Part shown: positions 37,514 through 47,014 of the stretch, one piece after another
Numbering within the stretch: position 1 is the first letter of the stretch
Layout: each line of letters begins with the position of its first letter
Source: Pseudarthrobacter siccitolerans
GTDB lineage: Bacteria > Actinomycetota > Actinomycetes > Actinomycetales > Micrococcaceae
Assembly (NCBI RefSeq): GCF_001046895.1
Contig: NZ_CAQI01000044.1
Span: 1 to 64,000, forward strand
Length of the DNA stretch: 64,000 nucleotides
Direction: 5' to 3'
Made by a program: the position numbers and the translations under genes
Notes under the pieces: generated by a model
What the model saw: only the letters and a program-made list of their open reading frames with translations
Database searches by the model: none
What the model was told of the DNA's origin: nothing

Positions 37514-40453
37514 TCAGAGGACGGAGGAATACGCCACGACGCCGCGGCGGATCAATGAGATGGCGTCCGAGCACAGGCGTGCCAGGCGGGGATCGAGGCC
37601 GGGAATTTTCGCCAGCTGGTCCAGCAGGTCAACCACCTGCTTCACCCACCGGACAAAGTCCCCTGCGGCGAGATCAGTGCCGCTCAGGACGTCCTGCAGG
37701 TGCCGGCCGCGGGCCCACTTGTAAATGGGCCACACGAGGCCCAGCTCGGGCTCGCCGGTCAGCGGCAGCTTGTTTTCCTCTTCCACATCCTCCAGCGCGG
37801 ACCATTCCCTGACCACGATGTCCACGGAGGTCTCCAGCGAGATGCTGGGCATCCGCGGCCGAAGTCCCCGGTCCTCGCGCTTGGCCTGGTAGACCAGCAC
37901 GCTGGCAAGCGCAGCCACTTCCGCGGCATCGAGGTCATCAAAGGCTCCCAGGCGCAGGGACTGCGAGATCAGCAGGTCCTTTTCGCCGTAGATCCGGCGC
38001 AGCCGCTGCCCGTCGGGGCTGATCAGCAGCCTGCCGTCACTGGCCGGTTCAAGGTAACCGTAGGACGAGAGCACGTCGCAGACGCGGTCAAACGTCTTGG
38101 CGATGGTGTTGGTGCGGCCCTGGATCTGCCGCACCAGCCCGTCGGTTTCGCGCCGGAGCTTCCACCAGCGTTCGGACCAGCGGGCGTGGTCCTCCCTTTC
38201 GCTGCACCCGTGGCAGGGGTGCGCGCGGAGGGCACGGCGGAGGTCCGCGATCCGCTTTTCCTGGTTGGGCAGGGCAGTCGCAAGGCCGAAATCGTTGTTG
38301 CGGTTGTTGCCCGGGGCCGGCGGGCGGTTCTCCCGCAGCGCGTTCCGGGCCGAGGACGCGAGGTCCCGCCGCGACTTGGGGACCTTGGCGTTGAAGGACT
38401 TGGGAATGCGGATACGGGTGACCGGGGAGATGGGTCCTTCCAGGTCGTCGTTGCCGATCCGGCGCAGCTGGTTGTCCAGCGTCAGCACGGCGGGCCGCGG
38501 CTCACGGCTGCTGTGGTCCGAGCTAAGCACAATCGCCGGCCCGGGTGCCCTTCCGCCGGGGACATTCACCACGTCGCCCGGAAGCAAACGGGCCAGCGAA
38601 TCATCGTTGAGCGACTTTCGCGCGCGTGACTTGGTCCGTGAGGTCACGTTTTCGGCGTCGGACAATTCACGGCGCAACCGCGCGTACTCAGTGAAGTCGC
38701 CGAGGTGGCAGGTCATGGACTTGGCGTACCCGGCCAGCGATTCCTCGCGGCTGCGGACCTGCTTGGCGAGGCCCACCACGGAACGGTCCGCCTGGAACTG
38801 GGCAAACGAGGATTCCAGGATTTCGCGGGCCCTGGCCCGGCCGAACTGGGCCAGGAGGTTGATGCTCATGTTGTAGGTGGGCCGGAAACTGGAGTTCAGC
38901 GGGTAGGTACGCCGGGAGGCGAGGCCGGCTACCGCCGTCGGGTCCGTACCCGGCTGCCACAGCACCACGGCGTGGCCCTCGACGTCGATGCCGCGCCGGC
39001 CGGCGCGGCCGGTCAGCTGGGTGTACTCCCCCGCAGTGATGTCCACGTGGGCTTCGCCGTTGAACTTGTCCAGCTTCTCCAGCACCACCGAACGGGCCGG
39101 CATATTGACACCCAGGGCCAGGGTTTCGGTGGCGAAGACCGCCTTGACGAGGCCGTCCGCGAACAGCTTCTCCACCACCTCCTTGAACGTGGGCAGCATG
39201 CCGGCGTGGTGGGCGGCGAAACCCCGGAGCAGACCGTCACGCCAGGTCCAGAATCCCAGGACGTCCAGGTCATCAGGCGGGATGTCGTGGCCGGCCTCGT
39301 CAACGCGCTGGGCGATGATCCGCTGCTCCTTCTCGGTGGTCAGCCACAGGCCGGAGCCCACGCACTGCGCCACGGCGGCATCACACCCGGCCCGGGAAAA
39401 AATGAATGTGATGGCGGGCAGGAGATCCATCCTGTCCAGGCTTGCGATCACCTGGGGCCGGCTGGCAGGGCGAACGCCCCGCTCGTCGCCGCCGCGTCCG
39501 GGCCGGTCGTTGCCGCGCCTGCCGCGCTGTCCCCGGCCGGCGGGGCCGGACCTGGCGCGGAAGCTCTGCATACTTTCACTGCGGGCAACGGTGAGCAGGT
39601 CCGGGTTCACATCGAAGCCGCGGCCCTTGGGGTTGTCCTTCCTGCCGTCCCTGGCCGGCTCTTCGCCGGGCTCGGCGTCCACGGGCGGGGCGATCTCGTC
39701 AAAGGTGGTTTCACCGGCGAAGAGGTCCATGATCTGCCGGCCCACCATGACGTGCTGCCACAGCGGCACGGGGCGGTGTTCAGAAACAATGATGTCCGTG
39801 TCGCCACGGACGGTATCCAACCACGCGCCGAACTCCTCCGCGTTGGAAACGGTGGCGCTGAGCGAAGCCACCTGCACCTCGCTGGGAAGGTGGATGATGA
39901 CTTCTTCCCAGACGGCGCCGCGGAAGCGGTCAGCAAGGTAGTGCACCTCGTCCATCACCACGTAGCCCAGGTCATCCAGGGTGGCCGAATCGGCGTAGAG
40001 CATGTTCCGCAGGACCTCGGTGGTCATCACCACCACCGGAGCATCGCCGTTGATGCTGGTGTCCCCGGTCAGCAGGCCCACGTTCTGGGCGCCGTACTTT
40101 TCGGTAAGCTCCGTGAACTTCTGGTTGCTCAAAGCCTTGATGGGAGTGGTGTAGAAGGCTTTGAGGCCGCGCTGCAAGGCGAGGTAGATGGCGAACTCGC
40201 CCACGATGGTTTTGCCCGCACCGGTGGGCGCCGCCACCAGGACTCCCCTGCCCTCCTGGAGTGATTTGCACGCCTGGCGCTGGAAATCATCCAGTTCGAA
40301 GTCCAGGGTCCGGATGAAGGAGCCCAAATAGGTGGCTGCGTCTGCCCTTCGTTCAGCGCTGGCGCGGTATCTTTCGGCGGGAGAAAGCTCCTCTGGATCG
40401 CTGGGCCCGGCGGAGAGTGGGCCAGTGGAGAAAGGCCCGGTATTGGAGGACAT
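37514..40453 (-). CDS. helY: Ski2-like DEAD/DEAH-box RNA helicase
   Basis: A 979-aa ATP-dependent helicase of the actinobacterial HelY (Ski2/Mtr4-like) type, probably acting on RNA. Motifs in order: APTGAGKT (Walker A), VVMDEVHYLADRFRG (DEVH), SLSATVSN and the Q-region QLTGRAGRRGID (motif VI), then a C-terminal DSHCT-like domain. ATG 40453 follows TAGGCT (complement of 40460-40465) by 6 nt, so a leaderless mRNA is likely. It lies beside tatC on the same strand, 20 nt apart, as in many Actinobacteria. Confidence 0.94.
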   Translation of the reverse strand: MSSNTGPFSTGPLSAGPSDPEELSPAERYRASAERRADAATYLGSFIRTLDFELDDFQRQACKSLQEGRGVLVAAPTGAGKTIVGEFAIYLALQRGLKAFYTTPIKALSNQKFTELTEKYGAQNVGLLTGDTSINGDAPVVVMTTEVLRNMLYADSATLDDLGYVVMDEVHYLADRFRGAVWEEVIIHLPSEVQVASLSATVSNAEEFGAWLDTVRGDTDIIVSEHRPVPLWQHVMVGRQIMDLFAGETTFDEIAPPVDAEPGEEPARDGRKDNPKGRGFDVNPDLLTVARSESMQSFRARSGPAGRGQRGRRGNDRPGRGGDERGVRPASRPQVIASLDRMDLLPAITFIFSRAGCDAAVAQCVGSGLWLTTEKEQRIIAQRVDEAGHDIPPDDLDVLGFWTWRDGLLRGFAAHHAGMLPTFKEVVEKLFADGLVKAVFATETLALGVNMPARSVVLEKLDKFNGEAHVDITAGEYTQLTGRAGRRGIDVEGHAVVLWQPGTDPTAVAGLASRRTYPLNSSFRPTYNMSINLLAQFGRARAREILESSFAQFQADRSVVGLAKQVRSREESLAGYAKSMTCHLGDFTEYARLRRELSDAENVTSRTKSRARKSLNDDSLARLLPGDVVNVPGGRAPGPAIVLSSDHSSREPRPAVLTLDNQLRRIGNDDLEGPISPVTRIRIPKSFNAKVPKSRRDLASSARNALRENRPPAPGNNRNNDFGLATALPNQEKRIADLRRALRAHPCHGCSEREDHARWSERWWKLRRETDGLVRQIQGRTNTIAKTFDRVCDVLSSYGYLEPASDGRLLISPDGQRLRRIYGEKDLLISQSLRLGAFDDLDAAEVAALASVLVYQAKREDRGLRPRMPSISLETSVDIVVREWSALEDVEEENKLPLTGEPELGLVWPIYKWARGRHLQDVLSGTDLAAGDFVRWVKQVVDLLDQLAKIPGLDPRLARLCSDAISLIRRGVVAYSSVL

Positions 40454-40473
40454 ATACCAAGCCTAACGGGCGC

Positions 40474-41310
40474 CTACAGGTTCTTCAGCTCACTGCCCGG
40501 GGTGGCGATGTCCGCTGTTGCCTCTGTCTCGGCCATCCGTTTTGCCTGGCGGCGTTCGCGGCGCTTGTCATTCATCAGGCAGATGCCGATGGCGGCAAAA
40601 AACAGCACCAGCAGGGGCCCGGCCAACATAAACATCGAAATGGCATCTGCCCCCGGGGCGGCGATGGCGGCAAGCACAAACACCAGGAATACGGTGATGC
40701 GCCAGGCCTTGAGGATGGTGTTGCCGGAAATGATTCCGGCCATGTTGACGCCCACCAGGACCACGGGCACCAGGAAGGCGACGCCCAGCACCAGCACCAT
40801 CCGGGTCACGAACTCGATATACGTCCGGGCATCGATGACGCTGGAGGAGCCCTCCGGCGTGAACTGGGTCAGGGCGTGGACCACCTGGGGCACCACAAGC
40901 CAGCCGGCCCAGATGCCGGCCAGGAACAGCGGGACCGCAGCCGCCATATAGCCCAGCGTGTAGCGGCGCTCCTTGGATGTCAGACCCGGCGTGATGAAAG
41001 CCCAGAGCTGGTAGATCCAGATCGGGCTGGAAATGACTACGCCGATGAGCAACGACATTTGGAGCTTGAAATCGAACGGGGACGCAATGCTCCCGAAGTT
41101 GATGGCAGCAAGCCCGCCGGTCTGCTCCGAGATGCGGTTGACCGGCTCGGCCAGTGCCTTCAGCAGCGGATCGTAAAGTATCCAGCCTCCGATGCCGCCT
41201 ATAACGACGCCGATAGCCGACTTGATCAGCCGGTTCTTCAGCTCTTTGAGGTGGTCCCAAAGAGCCATCCGCCCTTCGGGGTTGGCTTTACGGGACCGCG
41301 ACAGTGCCAC
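40474..41310 (-). CDS. tatC: Sec-independent protein translocase TatC
   Basis: Receptor subunit that recognises twin-arginine signal peptides and exports folded proteins. The 278-aa protein has six membrane helices and the TatC start (LWDHLKELKNRLIKSAIGVV), and the conserved FITPGLTSKER-type segment. The C-terminus is basic. The GTG start is 5 nt after the tatA stop, so tatA-tatC is one operon on the minus strand. Twin-arginine substrates of the window include a likely candidate in the Rieske subunit. Confidence 0.95.
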   Translation of the reverse strand: MALSRSRKANPEGRMALWDHLKELKNRLIKSAIGVVIGGIGGWILYDPLLKALAEPVNRISEQTGGLAAINFGSIASPFDFKLQMSLLIGVVISSPIWIYQLWAFITPGLTSKERRYTLGYMAAAVPLFLAGIWAGWLVVPQVVHALTQFTPEGSSSVIDARTYIEFVTRMVLVLGVAFLVPVVLVGVNMAGIISGNTILKAWRITVFLVFVLAAIAAPGADAISMFMLAGPLLVLFFAAIGICLMNDKRRERRQAKRMAETEATADIATPGSELKNL

Positions 41311-41315
41311 TGGGG

Positions 41316-41588
41316 TCAGGCGCGGTTCGACGGCGGAACGTCAGTGCCGTCTGTGGGCTCACCGGGCTTCGCCTTGGGGTGGTTGACGATGGTGCCTTCC
41401 ACCGGGCCCGAAGCGTCGGTGTTGTCAGCCTTGCCGTCGTTCTTCATTTCCTTGACCTCGGATTTGATGATCCGCATGGACTGGCCAAGGCTGCGTGCCA
41501 TCGCCGGAAGCTTGGGTGCGGCAAAGAGAAGCAAAGCAACGACGATGATAATAACGATGGGCCAGGGGCCATCAAAGAGTCTTCCCAC
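41316..41588 (-). CDS. tatA: Sec-independent protein translocase TatA/TatE
   Basis: Pore-forming subunit of the twin-arginine system. The 90-aa protein has one N-terminal membrane helix (WPIVIIIVVALLLFAAPKLP), an amphipathic helix with KLPAMARSLGQSM, and an acidic-basic hydrophilic tail of about 45 residues. AGGAAAGG lies before the GTG start. tatA precedes tatC by 5 nt, and tatB is not seen, as in many Gram-positives. Confidence 0.93.
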   Translation of the reverse strand: MGRLFDGPWPIVIIIVVALLLFAAPKLPAMARSLGQSMRIIKSEVKEMKNDGKADNTDASGPVEGTIVNHPKAKPGEPTDGTDVPPSNRA

Positions 41589-41620
41589 GGGAAATCCTTT
41601 CCTCTAAATACATCCTACTT

Positions 41621-41968
41621 CTACGTCAAGTCGAGATCGCCGAGCGCCTGCGGCTGGCCCCGGTCCGCCTTGCGCTGTACCCGCCGGAGGCGGCGCTGTT
41701 CACGGCGGGACGACTTGGATGCTTCGTAATCATGTCGCATGAGGGCGGGCGAGGCAAAAACGGCCGACCCCGGTTGCGGCCCTGCTGCGTGCGGACTGGC
41801 GGCAGGCTGTTCAACGGGGGCGATATGCCCCAATTTTTCGCCTGCCGCACTGAGGTCCTTGACCGTCGCCATGAACTGGCGGAACAGCCGGATGCCCAGC
41901 AGGACATAAAAAAGCAGCGACAGCGCAACGAGCGCCACCCATATCAGGATCCAGGACCACCAAGGCAT
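41621..41968 (-). CDS. small single-helix membrane protein, unknown function
   Basis: A 115-aa protein starting MPWWSWILIW with one N-terminal helix (about 19 residues, through FYVLLGIRLF) and a hydrophilic tail that ends in a basic, Arg-rich region (SSRREQRRLRRVQRKAD). It lies between pafBC and tatA on the same strand; its ATG is 11 nt from the pafBC stop. The same gene is expected in relatives at this place, but I do not recognise the family. Codon use fits the neighbours. Confidence 0.75.
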   Translation of the reverse strand: MPWWSWILIWVALVALSLLFYVLLGIRLFRQFMATVKDLSAAGEKLGHIAPVEQPAASPHAAGPQPGSAVFASPALMRHDYEASKSSRREQRRLRRVQRKADRGQPQALGDLDLT

Positions 41969-41978
41969 GCTGAGAAGT

Positions 41979-43988
41979 CTAGCCGCCGTACCTGGCCAGG
42001 GATGCCGCGAGCCAGTTGCGGGCGGCGTCAGCCAGCCCGGCCGGGGCCAGGATGCGGGCCGAACCGCCGTGCTGGGCCACGAACATAGGCAGCCAGTCGG
42101 TGTTGCCAAAACGGATTTCGGCCACCAGCCCGCCGTCGTCGAGTTCCGCCGTGCGCTCGGCGTAGTAGTCGTCCGCGATCCCCCTCCCCTGCCGGGTGAG
42201 CTGGACGGTGACCACTGTATCGTCGTCCTTGGGTGTGAAGAGCTTCGCCGGGACGCCCTGCACGGGTGTGTTTCCTGCCGGTGCCGGCAGGCCGTTGGGG
42301 TGAACATCCTGGACCCGGTCCAGCCGGAAATTCCGCAAGCCTTCCACGGAGTGGCAGTAGGCCTCGAGATACCAAATGTTGTCCAGGGAATAGAGGCGCA
42401 GCGGATCAACGTCCCGCTCCGACACCGTGTCCCGCTGCGCTGACAGGTACGTCAGGCGCAGCTGGGACCGGGACCCGATGGCCTCCCGGACAATGGCGTG
42501 CGTGGCGGCGTCCCCGGGTGCCACTTCCGGTCCAGCGAGGGACGCGGCCCGGAGTCCTTCCTCGCCGGCGGCTGCCAGCAGCTTGAGGGTCACCGACTCC
42601 AGGGCGCCGCCTTCGGCCACGCCGGGCAGCCCGTTCAGGGATTCCAGCCCCGTCAGGAGGGCACAGGCTTCCTCCACCGTGAACCGGACCGGCTTCTTCA
42701 GGTCCAGGTCCTGGGTGATGTAGACGTGGTCGTTCTCCCATTGGATGTCCAGCAGATCGTCGGGGTAGCCCTCCGGGAGCCCGGAACAGATGAGGATCTG
42801 CAGGTCGTCTTCCAGTTCTTTCCGGCTGATGCCGAAATGCTCGGCCACATCCTGGATGTGCAAACCCTGATTGTGCACCAGGAACGGGACCAGTTCAAGC
42901 ATGCGCCTGAGCTGGTCCTCCGAGGTGCGCGGACGGACAGGCCGGGCCGGCGCGGCGGCAAATTCGAAGGCGGGAACAGGACTGCTGCTGAAGTCTGCTG
43001 CGGCACGGAGCCGGCGCCGCACGGCATCGGCGAGTTCGACCGGTGCCACGGCCCGTGCGTCCGGTCCGTAGGAGGCAAGCTCTTCGGCCAGGACCTCCGG
43101 GTCCCGGTACTGCAGGCTGAACCGGTCGTAGCCTGGCTCGGGCTGGGGCCAGGGGCCGCTTTCCTGCGCCGCGTCCTGTGCCAGGGGTGTTTGTGGGGTG
43201 CCTCGGCGCCGCAGAGCCAGGAGCCGCCCGGCACGGACGTCCACGACGGCGGTGCGCAGCGGCAGCTCGGGAAGGCGTCCGAGTTCCTCACGGACGTTGA
43301 AGTCCCGCGGAGGGACAAACTGCTCACGGTCCAGGGTTGCCACTGCGCCGGTGAAGCGGGAGAGGCGGAAATGGCGGGGTGCCTTTCGAGCACGGTCGTA
43401 GCCCACCAGGTACCAGTGTCCGAAGCGGCTGCCGAGTCCCCAGGGCTCCACAGTCCGCAGTTCCTCGGCACCGGTACTGCCTGCCAGGTACGTGAACGTG
43501 ACGGGGTGCCTGGCATGCATCGCCGCAACGAGGTCGTCGAAGGCCTGGCCTGCGGGCTTGATCCGGGGCTGGACGCCAGGCGGCAGGTGGACGTCGGCGG
43601 CCATACCGGACGCCTGCAGTTTCCGCAGCGCACTTTGGGCGGCCGTGCCGAGCGCCGCCCGCTCCCAAAGCTGGGAGGCCAGCAGCAGGACTGTCCATTC
43701 CTCCGGGTCCAGCTCCACATCCGGCAGGCGGTTGGATTCCTTGCCGATCCGGTACCTGGTGGTCGCGGGGTCATCCTCGCTCCAGCCCAGGTCCGTCAGG
43801 GTCTCCACATCAAAGCCGAACTTGCGAAGGTCCGCCTTGTCCCGCTCAAACATCCGGCCGAAGGACGCCTCGTTGCCCGGAACACTTCGGTAGACCGTTT
43901 CGCGCAGTTCGCTGCGGCGCAGGCCATACCTGGTGTTGAGCAGGGCGATCAGCAGGTTAAGGAGGCGTTCAGTACGGGATGCGGACAC
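41979..43988 (-). CDS. pafBC: PafB-PafC fused transcription regulator of the DNA damage response
   Basis: A 669-aa natural fusion of the two WYL-domain proteins PafB and PafC, which act as one activator of DNA-repair genes without LexA. The first half begins with a winged helix (TERLLNLLIALLNTRYGLRRSEL) and has a WYL domain; the second half repeats the order from about residue 350 (LRRMLELVPFLVHNQGLHIQDVA, then a WYL domain with DNIWYLEAYC). The Arthrobacter aurescens protein with this fused form is known. GTG 43988 is preceded by TAACGT, 7 nt before, so a leaderless start is likely. Confidence 0.93.
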   Translation of the reverse strand: MSASRTERLLNLLIALLNTRYGLRRSELRETVYRSVPGNEASFGRMFERDKADLRKFGFDVETLTDLGWSEDDPATTRYRIGKESNRLPDVELDPEEWTVLLLASQLWERAALGTAAQSALRKLQASGMAADVHLPPGVQPRIKPAGQAFDDLVAAMHARHPVTFTYLAGSTGAEELRTVEPWGLGSRFGHWYLVGYDRARKAPRHFRLSRFTGAVATLDREQFVPPRDFNVREELGRLPELPLRTAVVDVRAGRLLALRRRGTPQTPLAQDAAQESGPWPQPEPGYDRFSLQYRDPEVLAEELASYGPDARAVAPVELADAVRRRLRAAADFSSSPVPAFEFAAAPARPVRPRTSEDQLRRMLELVPFLVHNQGLHIQDVAEHFGISRKELEDDLQILICSGLPEGYPDDLLDIQWENDHVYITQDLDLKKPVRFTVEEACALLTGLESLNGLPGVAEGGALESVTLKLLAAAGEEGLRAASLAGPEVAPGDAATHAIVREAIGSRSQLRLTYLSAQRDTVSERDVDPLRLYSLDNIWYLEAYCHSVEGLRNFRLDRVQDVHPNGLPAPAGNTPVQGVPAKLFTPKDDDTVVTVQLTRQGRGIADDYYAERTAELDDGGLVAEIRFGNTDWLPMFVAQHGGSARILAPAGLADAARNWLAASLARYGG

Positions 43989-44023
43989 TCTGGTTACGTT
44001 ACTAAACTCCGCGCCGGAACGCA

Positions 44024-44071
44024 GGAAGCGCGGCAGTAACAGGACTTTGGATCCTGTGCTGCCGCGCTTCC
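44024..44071 (-). terminator. long hairpin between the FKBP gene and pafBC
   Basis: Outer stem GGAAGCGCGGCAG with its complement (13 bp) and an inner ACAGGA/TCCTGT stem around a CTTTGGA loop. No T-run. It separates fkpA-type gene transcripts from pafBC. Confidence 0.6.
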
Positions 44072-44092
44072 AGACTCTTGGGGAGCGAGGGG

Positions 44093-44488
44093 TCAGCGAA
44101 CGCCCACGAGGTCAACCACAAAAATCAGGGCTTCATTGGGTTTGATGGCTCCGCCGGCGCCACGGGACCCGTAAGCAAGCTCGGACGGGATTTCGAGGCG
44201 GCGGCGGCCGCCCACCTTCATGCCCAGGAGGCCCTGGTCCCAACCCTGGATGACCTGGCCAACGCCTACGCGGAAGTCCAGCGGTGCGCCGCGGCCCCAG
44301 GAGGCGTCGAACTCTTCGCCGGTGGACCAGGCAACGCCCACGTAGTGCGTGGATACAGTGTCGCCGGCTTTGGCTTCGGGGCCGTCGCCTTCAATGAGGT
44401 CGGTGATGACGAGTTCCGTGGGGACGTCGCCCTCGGGGAAATCGATCTCGGGCTTCTGGCGGTCAAATTCCCGCTGTCCAAAAGACAT
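44093..44488 (-). CDS. FKBP-type peptidyl-prolyl isomerase (cytosolic)
   Basis: A 131-aa single-domain FKBP with no signal peptide that catalyses proline cis-trans isomerisation and helps folding. Conserved FKBP core residues are visible (DTVSTHYVGVAW, GVGQVIQGWDQGLLGMKVGGRRRLEIP, LIFVVDLVGV). AGGAG precedes the ATG. It is the second of two FKBP genes on this strand, 76 nt after the first, and lies in the proteasome-linked block of Actinobacteria. Confidence 0.93.
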   Translation of the reverse strand: MSFGQREFDRQKPEIDFPEGDVPTELVITDLIEGDGPEAKAGDTVSTHYVGVAWSTGEEFDASWGRGAPLDFRVGVGQVIQGWDQGLLGMKVGGRRRLEIPSELAYGSRGAGGAIKPNEALIFVVDLVGVR

Positions 44489-44564
44489 GGTTGCTCCTAA
44501 GTGTCTGGCAGATGGTGTGCTGCGTTGGATGCCGCGGCGAAGGCCGGGCCTGTTGCCATTGTTG

Positions 44565-45527
44565 CTACTTGGCTCCGAGGATGTCCACTACGAAGACAAG
44601 GTCGCCCTTGGCTTCGCCCTGGCCGGCGTCGCCGTAAGCCAGGTCCTTGGGGATGACCAGCAGGACGCGGGAGCCGACGGTTTTGCCCGCCAGGCCCTGG
44701 GTCCAGCCCTTGATCACGCCGGTAAGCGGGAAGGTTGCCGGCTCGCCACGGTCGAAGCTGGAGTCGAACTTGGTTCCGCCGGACAGGGTGACGCCCACGT
44801 AGTTCACGGTCAGCGTATCGGTTTCCTTAACCGTGGCTCCGGTGCCCTTGATCAGGTCCTGGGACACGAGCGCGGTGGGGGCGGCCACACCTTCGACGGA
44901 GATCTCGGGGATGCCGTCTTTCTCAGTGACGGTGGGCAGGCCGGCGGGCGGGGTCACCGTTTCACCTTCGGGCTTCTCCAGTGCGGGGGTCACATCGGAG
45001 GCGGAAAGGATTTTGATGATCAGCAGCTGGGTGGGCTGGGCCGGGGCGGACGGGGCGGGGCTGGCACCGTCCGAGGGGCTGGGGGCGGCTGCACCCGGCT
45101 GGCCGGGTACGGCCAGTGCAAGGCTGGAACCTACCTTGGCGCCCACGAACGCGTTGTAGATGACCTCGCTGCCGGTCTTCAGTTCCTCGTTGAGTTCGAG
45201 GGGCTCGGGCTCGCTGGGGAATGTATCCTCCAGCGTGGACCCGTCGGTGCCGTTGAGGGCCAGGATGGAGATGTTGGCGATCTGGTTCGCCTTCACGGGT
45301 TCGCCGCTGCCCTCGGTGACCACCTTGATGGTGGGGTCAGCCACTTCCAGCGGCTTGTCGAACTCCACGCCAGGGGCCTTTTTGTCCCCGTTGTCAGTCA
45401 GTTTGAGGGAGTCGAACTTCGCAGTCTCACCAGCAGACTTGCTGGTGGGTTCCGGCTCTGCCGAAGAACCGCCGCAGGCGGTCAACAGCAGCAGAGCGGG
45501 AAGAAGGATTGCTAGTAGTCGGCGCAC
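44565..45527 (-). CDS. FKBP-type peptidyl-prolyl isomerase lipoprotein
   Basis: A 320-aa exported FKBP. It starts at GTG 45527 (VRRLLAILLPALLLLTACGG) with lipobox LTAC, and the mature N-terminal part is Ser/Pro/Glu-rich. A first FKBP-like region (KAPGVEFDKPLEV) is degenerate, a Pro-rich linker (PSDGASPAPSAPAQP) follows, and the C-terminal domain is the full FKBP core (DTLTVNYVGVTLSGG, GVIKGWTQGLAGKTVGSRVLLVIP). This fits a two-domain surface folding factor. The start lacks a clear ribosome binding site. Confidence 0.9.
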   Translation of the reverse strand: MRRLLAILLPALLLLTACGGSSAEPEPTSKSAGETAKFDSLKLTDNGDKKAPGVEFDKPLEVADPTIKVVTEGSGEPVKANQIANISILALNGTDGSTLEDTFPSEPEPLELNEELKTGSEVIYNAFVGAKVGSSLALAVPGQPGAAAPSPSDGASPAPSAPAQPTQLLIIKILSASDVTPALEKPEGETVTPPAGLPTVTEKDGIPEISVEGVAAPTALVSQDLIKGTGATVKETDTLTVNYVGVTLSGGTKFDSSFDRGEPATFPLTGVIKGWTQGLAGKTVGSRVLLVIPKDLAYGDAGQGEAKGDLVFVVDILGAK

Positions 45528-45640
45528 GTAAGAGAACTTTCGTCGGGGCAGGATGGAGGCGGCGATCCGCACGTGGGCGGGCAACACCGCGTGAGGGCCC
45601 GATTAAAGGCCTTATCCAGAATAGCCCCTGAACCTGAGTG

Positions 45641-47005
45641 TCAGCCCATAGAGTCCAGAAGCGCGTCCACCCGGTCATCGACGCTGCGGAAGGGATCCTT
45701 GCACAGGATGGTCTGGTGGGCCCGGTCATTCAGTTTCAGGTGCACCCAGTCCACGGTGTAGTCCCGGCCCAGCTCCTGTGCCCGCCGGACGAAGTCGCCA
45801 CGCAGTTTCGCCCGCGTTGTCTGGGGTGGTGCGTCGACGGCGTCCTTGATGACGGTGTCGTCCACGATCCGGCGCACTGCTCCGCGGGACTGCAGCAGGT
45901 AAAACAGACCGCGGCTGCGGGAAATATCGTGGTAGGTGAGGTCCAGCTGGGCTATCCGGGGGGCGTCCAGGCCCAGCCCGTGGCGTTCGCGGTAGTTGTC
46001 CATCAGCTTCTTCTTGATGGCCCAGTCGATCTCCGTGTCGATGCTGCGGGTGTCACCGCTTTCGATCGCCTTCAGGGTCCGCTCCCACAGGTCGAGGATC
46101 AAGGGAACGTGGGGGTTGTGGGCGCCGTGTTCCTTGACGAACGCGGTGACTTTGGTGAGGTACTCCTGCTGGATCTCCAGTGCTGTCAGTTGGCGTCCGT
46201 TAGCCAGCCGCACCAGTGCACGGCCGCTGAGGTCATGGGAAATTTCACGGATACTCCGGATGGGGTTTTCCATCCGCATGTCCCGCATGATGACCCCGGC
46301 CTCAATCATGCGCAGGACCAGGTCCACTGTGCCCACCTTCATCAGGGCCGTGGCTTCGGACATGTTGGAATCGCCCACAATCACGTGCAGCCGGCGGTAG
46401 AACTCGGCGTCGGCATGCGGCTCGTCCCGGGTGTTGATGATGGGCCTTGACCGGGTGGTGGCGGAGGAGACCCCTTCCCAGATGTGGTCTGCACGCTGGG
46501 AAAAGGCGAAGGTGGCCCCGTGCGGGGTCTTGAGGATCTTCCCGGCCCCGGCGATAAGCTGCCGGGTGACCAGGAAGGGAATCAGGATTTCGGCGAGCCG
46601 GGAGAATTCCCCGCGGCGTGGAATCAGGTAGTTCTCATGGCTGCCGTAAGAGTTCCCGGCGGAGTCTGTGTTGTTCTTGAACAGGTATACCGTGCCGTTG
46701 AAGCCCTCGGCCGCGAGCCGGGCCTGGGCTTCGTCCACCAGGTCATCGAGGATCAGTTCACCGGCCCGGTCGTGGGCGATCAACTGGGCGAGGTCGTCAC
46801 ACTCCGCCGTGGCATATTCCGGATGGGAGCCCACATCCAGGTAGAGCCGCGAGCCGTTGGTCAGGAAGACGTTGGATGACCGGCCCCAGCTGACCACCTT
46901 GCGGAAGAGGTACCGGGCCACCTCCTCCGGGGCAAGAGGCCTCGAATCGGGGCTGGAATAGGAAATCCCGAATTCCGTTTCGATACCGAAGATTCTCTTG
47001 TCCAT
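45641..47005 (-). CDS. pafA: Pup-protein ligase
   Basis: Joins the C-terminal glutamate of Pup to lysines of target proteins using ATP. The 454-aa protein has the glutamine-synthetase-like start [13 protein letters not shown], the catalytic segment [18 protein letters not shown] (Asp base) and [18 protein letters not shown]. An AGGAGG lies before the ATG, just after the prcA stop, so it is the last gene of the arc-dop-pup-prcB-prcA-pafA run. Its closest relative in the window is Dop. Confidence 0.97.
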   Translation of the reverse strand: MDKRIFGIETEFGISYSSPDSRPLAPEEVARYLFRKVVSWGRSSNVFLTNGSRLYLDVGSHPEYATAECDDLAQLIAHDRAGELILDDLVDEAQARLAAEGFNGTVYLFKNNTDSAGNSYGSHENYLIPRRGEFSRLAEILIPFLVTRQLIAGAGKILKTPHGATFAFSQRADHIWEGVSSATTRSRPIINTRDEPHADAEFYRRLHVIVGDSNMSEATALMKVGTVDLVLRMIEAGVIMRDMRMENPIRSIREISHDLSGRALVRLANGRQLTALEIQQEYLTKVTAFVKEHGAHNPHVPLILDLWERTLKAIESGDTRSIDTEIDWAIKKKLMDNYRERHGLGLDAPRIAQLDLTYHDISRSRGLFYLLQSRGAVRRIVDDTVIKDAVDAPPQTTRAKLRGDFVRRAQELGRDYTVDWVHLKLNDRAHQTILCKDPFRSVDDRVDALLDSMG

Positions 47006-47014
47006 GTTGTCCTC

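Noticed and set aside
38705..40264. Long plus-strand frame opposite helY
   Set aside because: Antisense shadow; helY contains all helicase motifs.
42498..44039. Long plus-strand frame opposite pafBC
   Set aside because: Antisense shadow of a gene with two WYL units.
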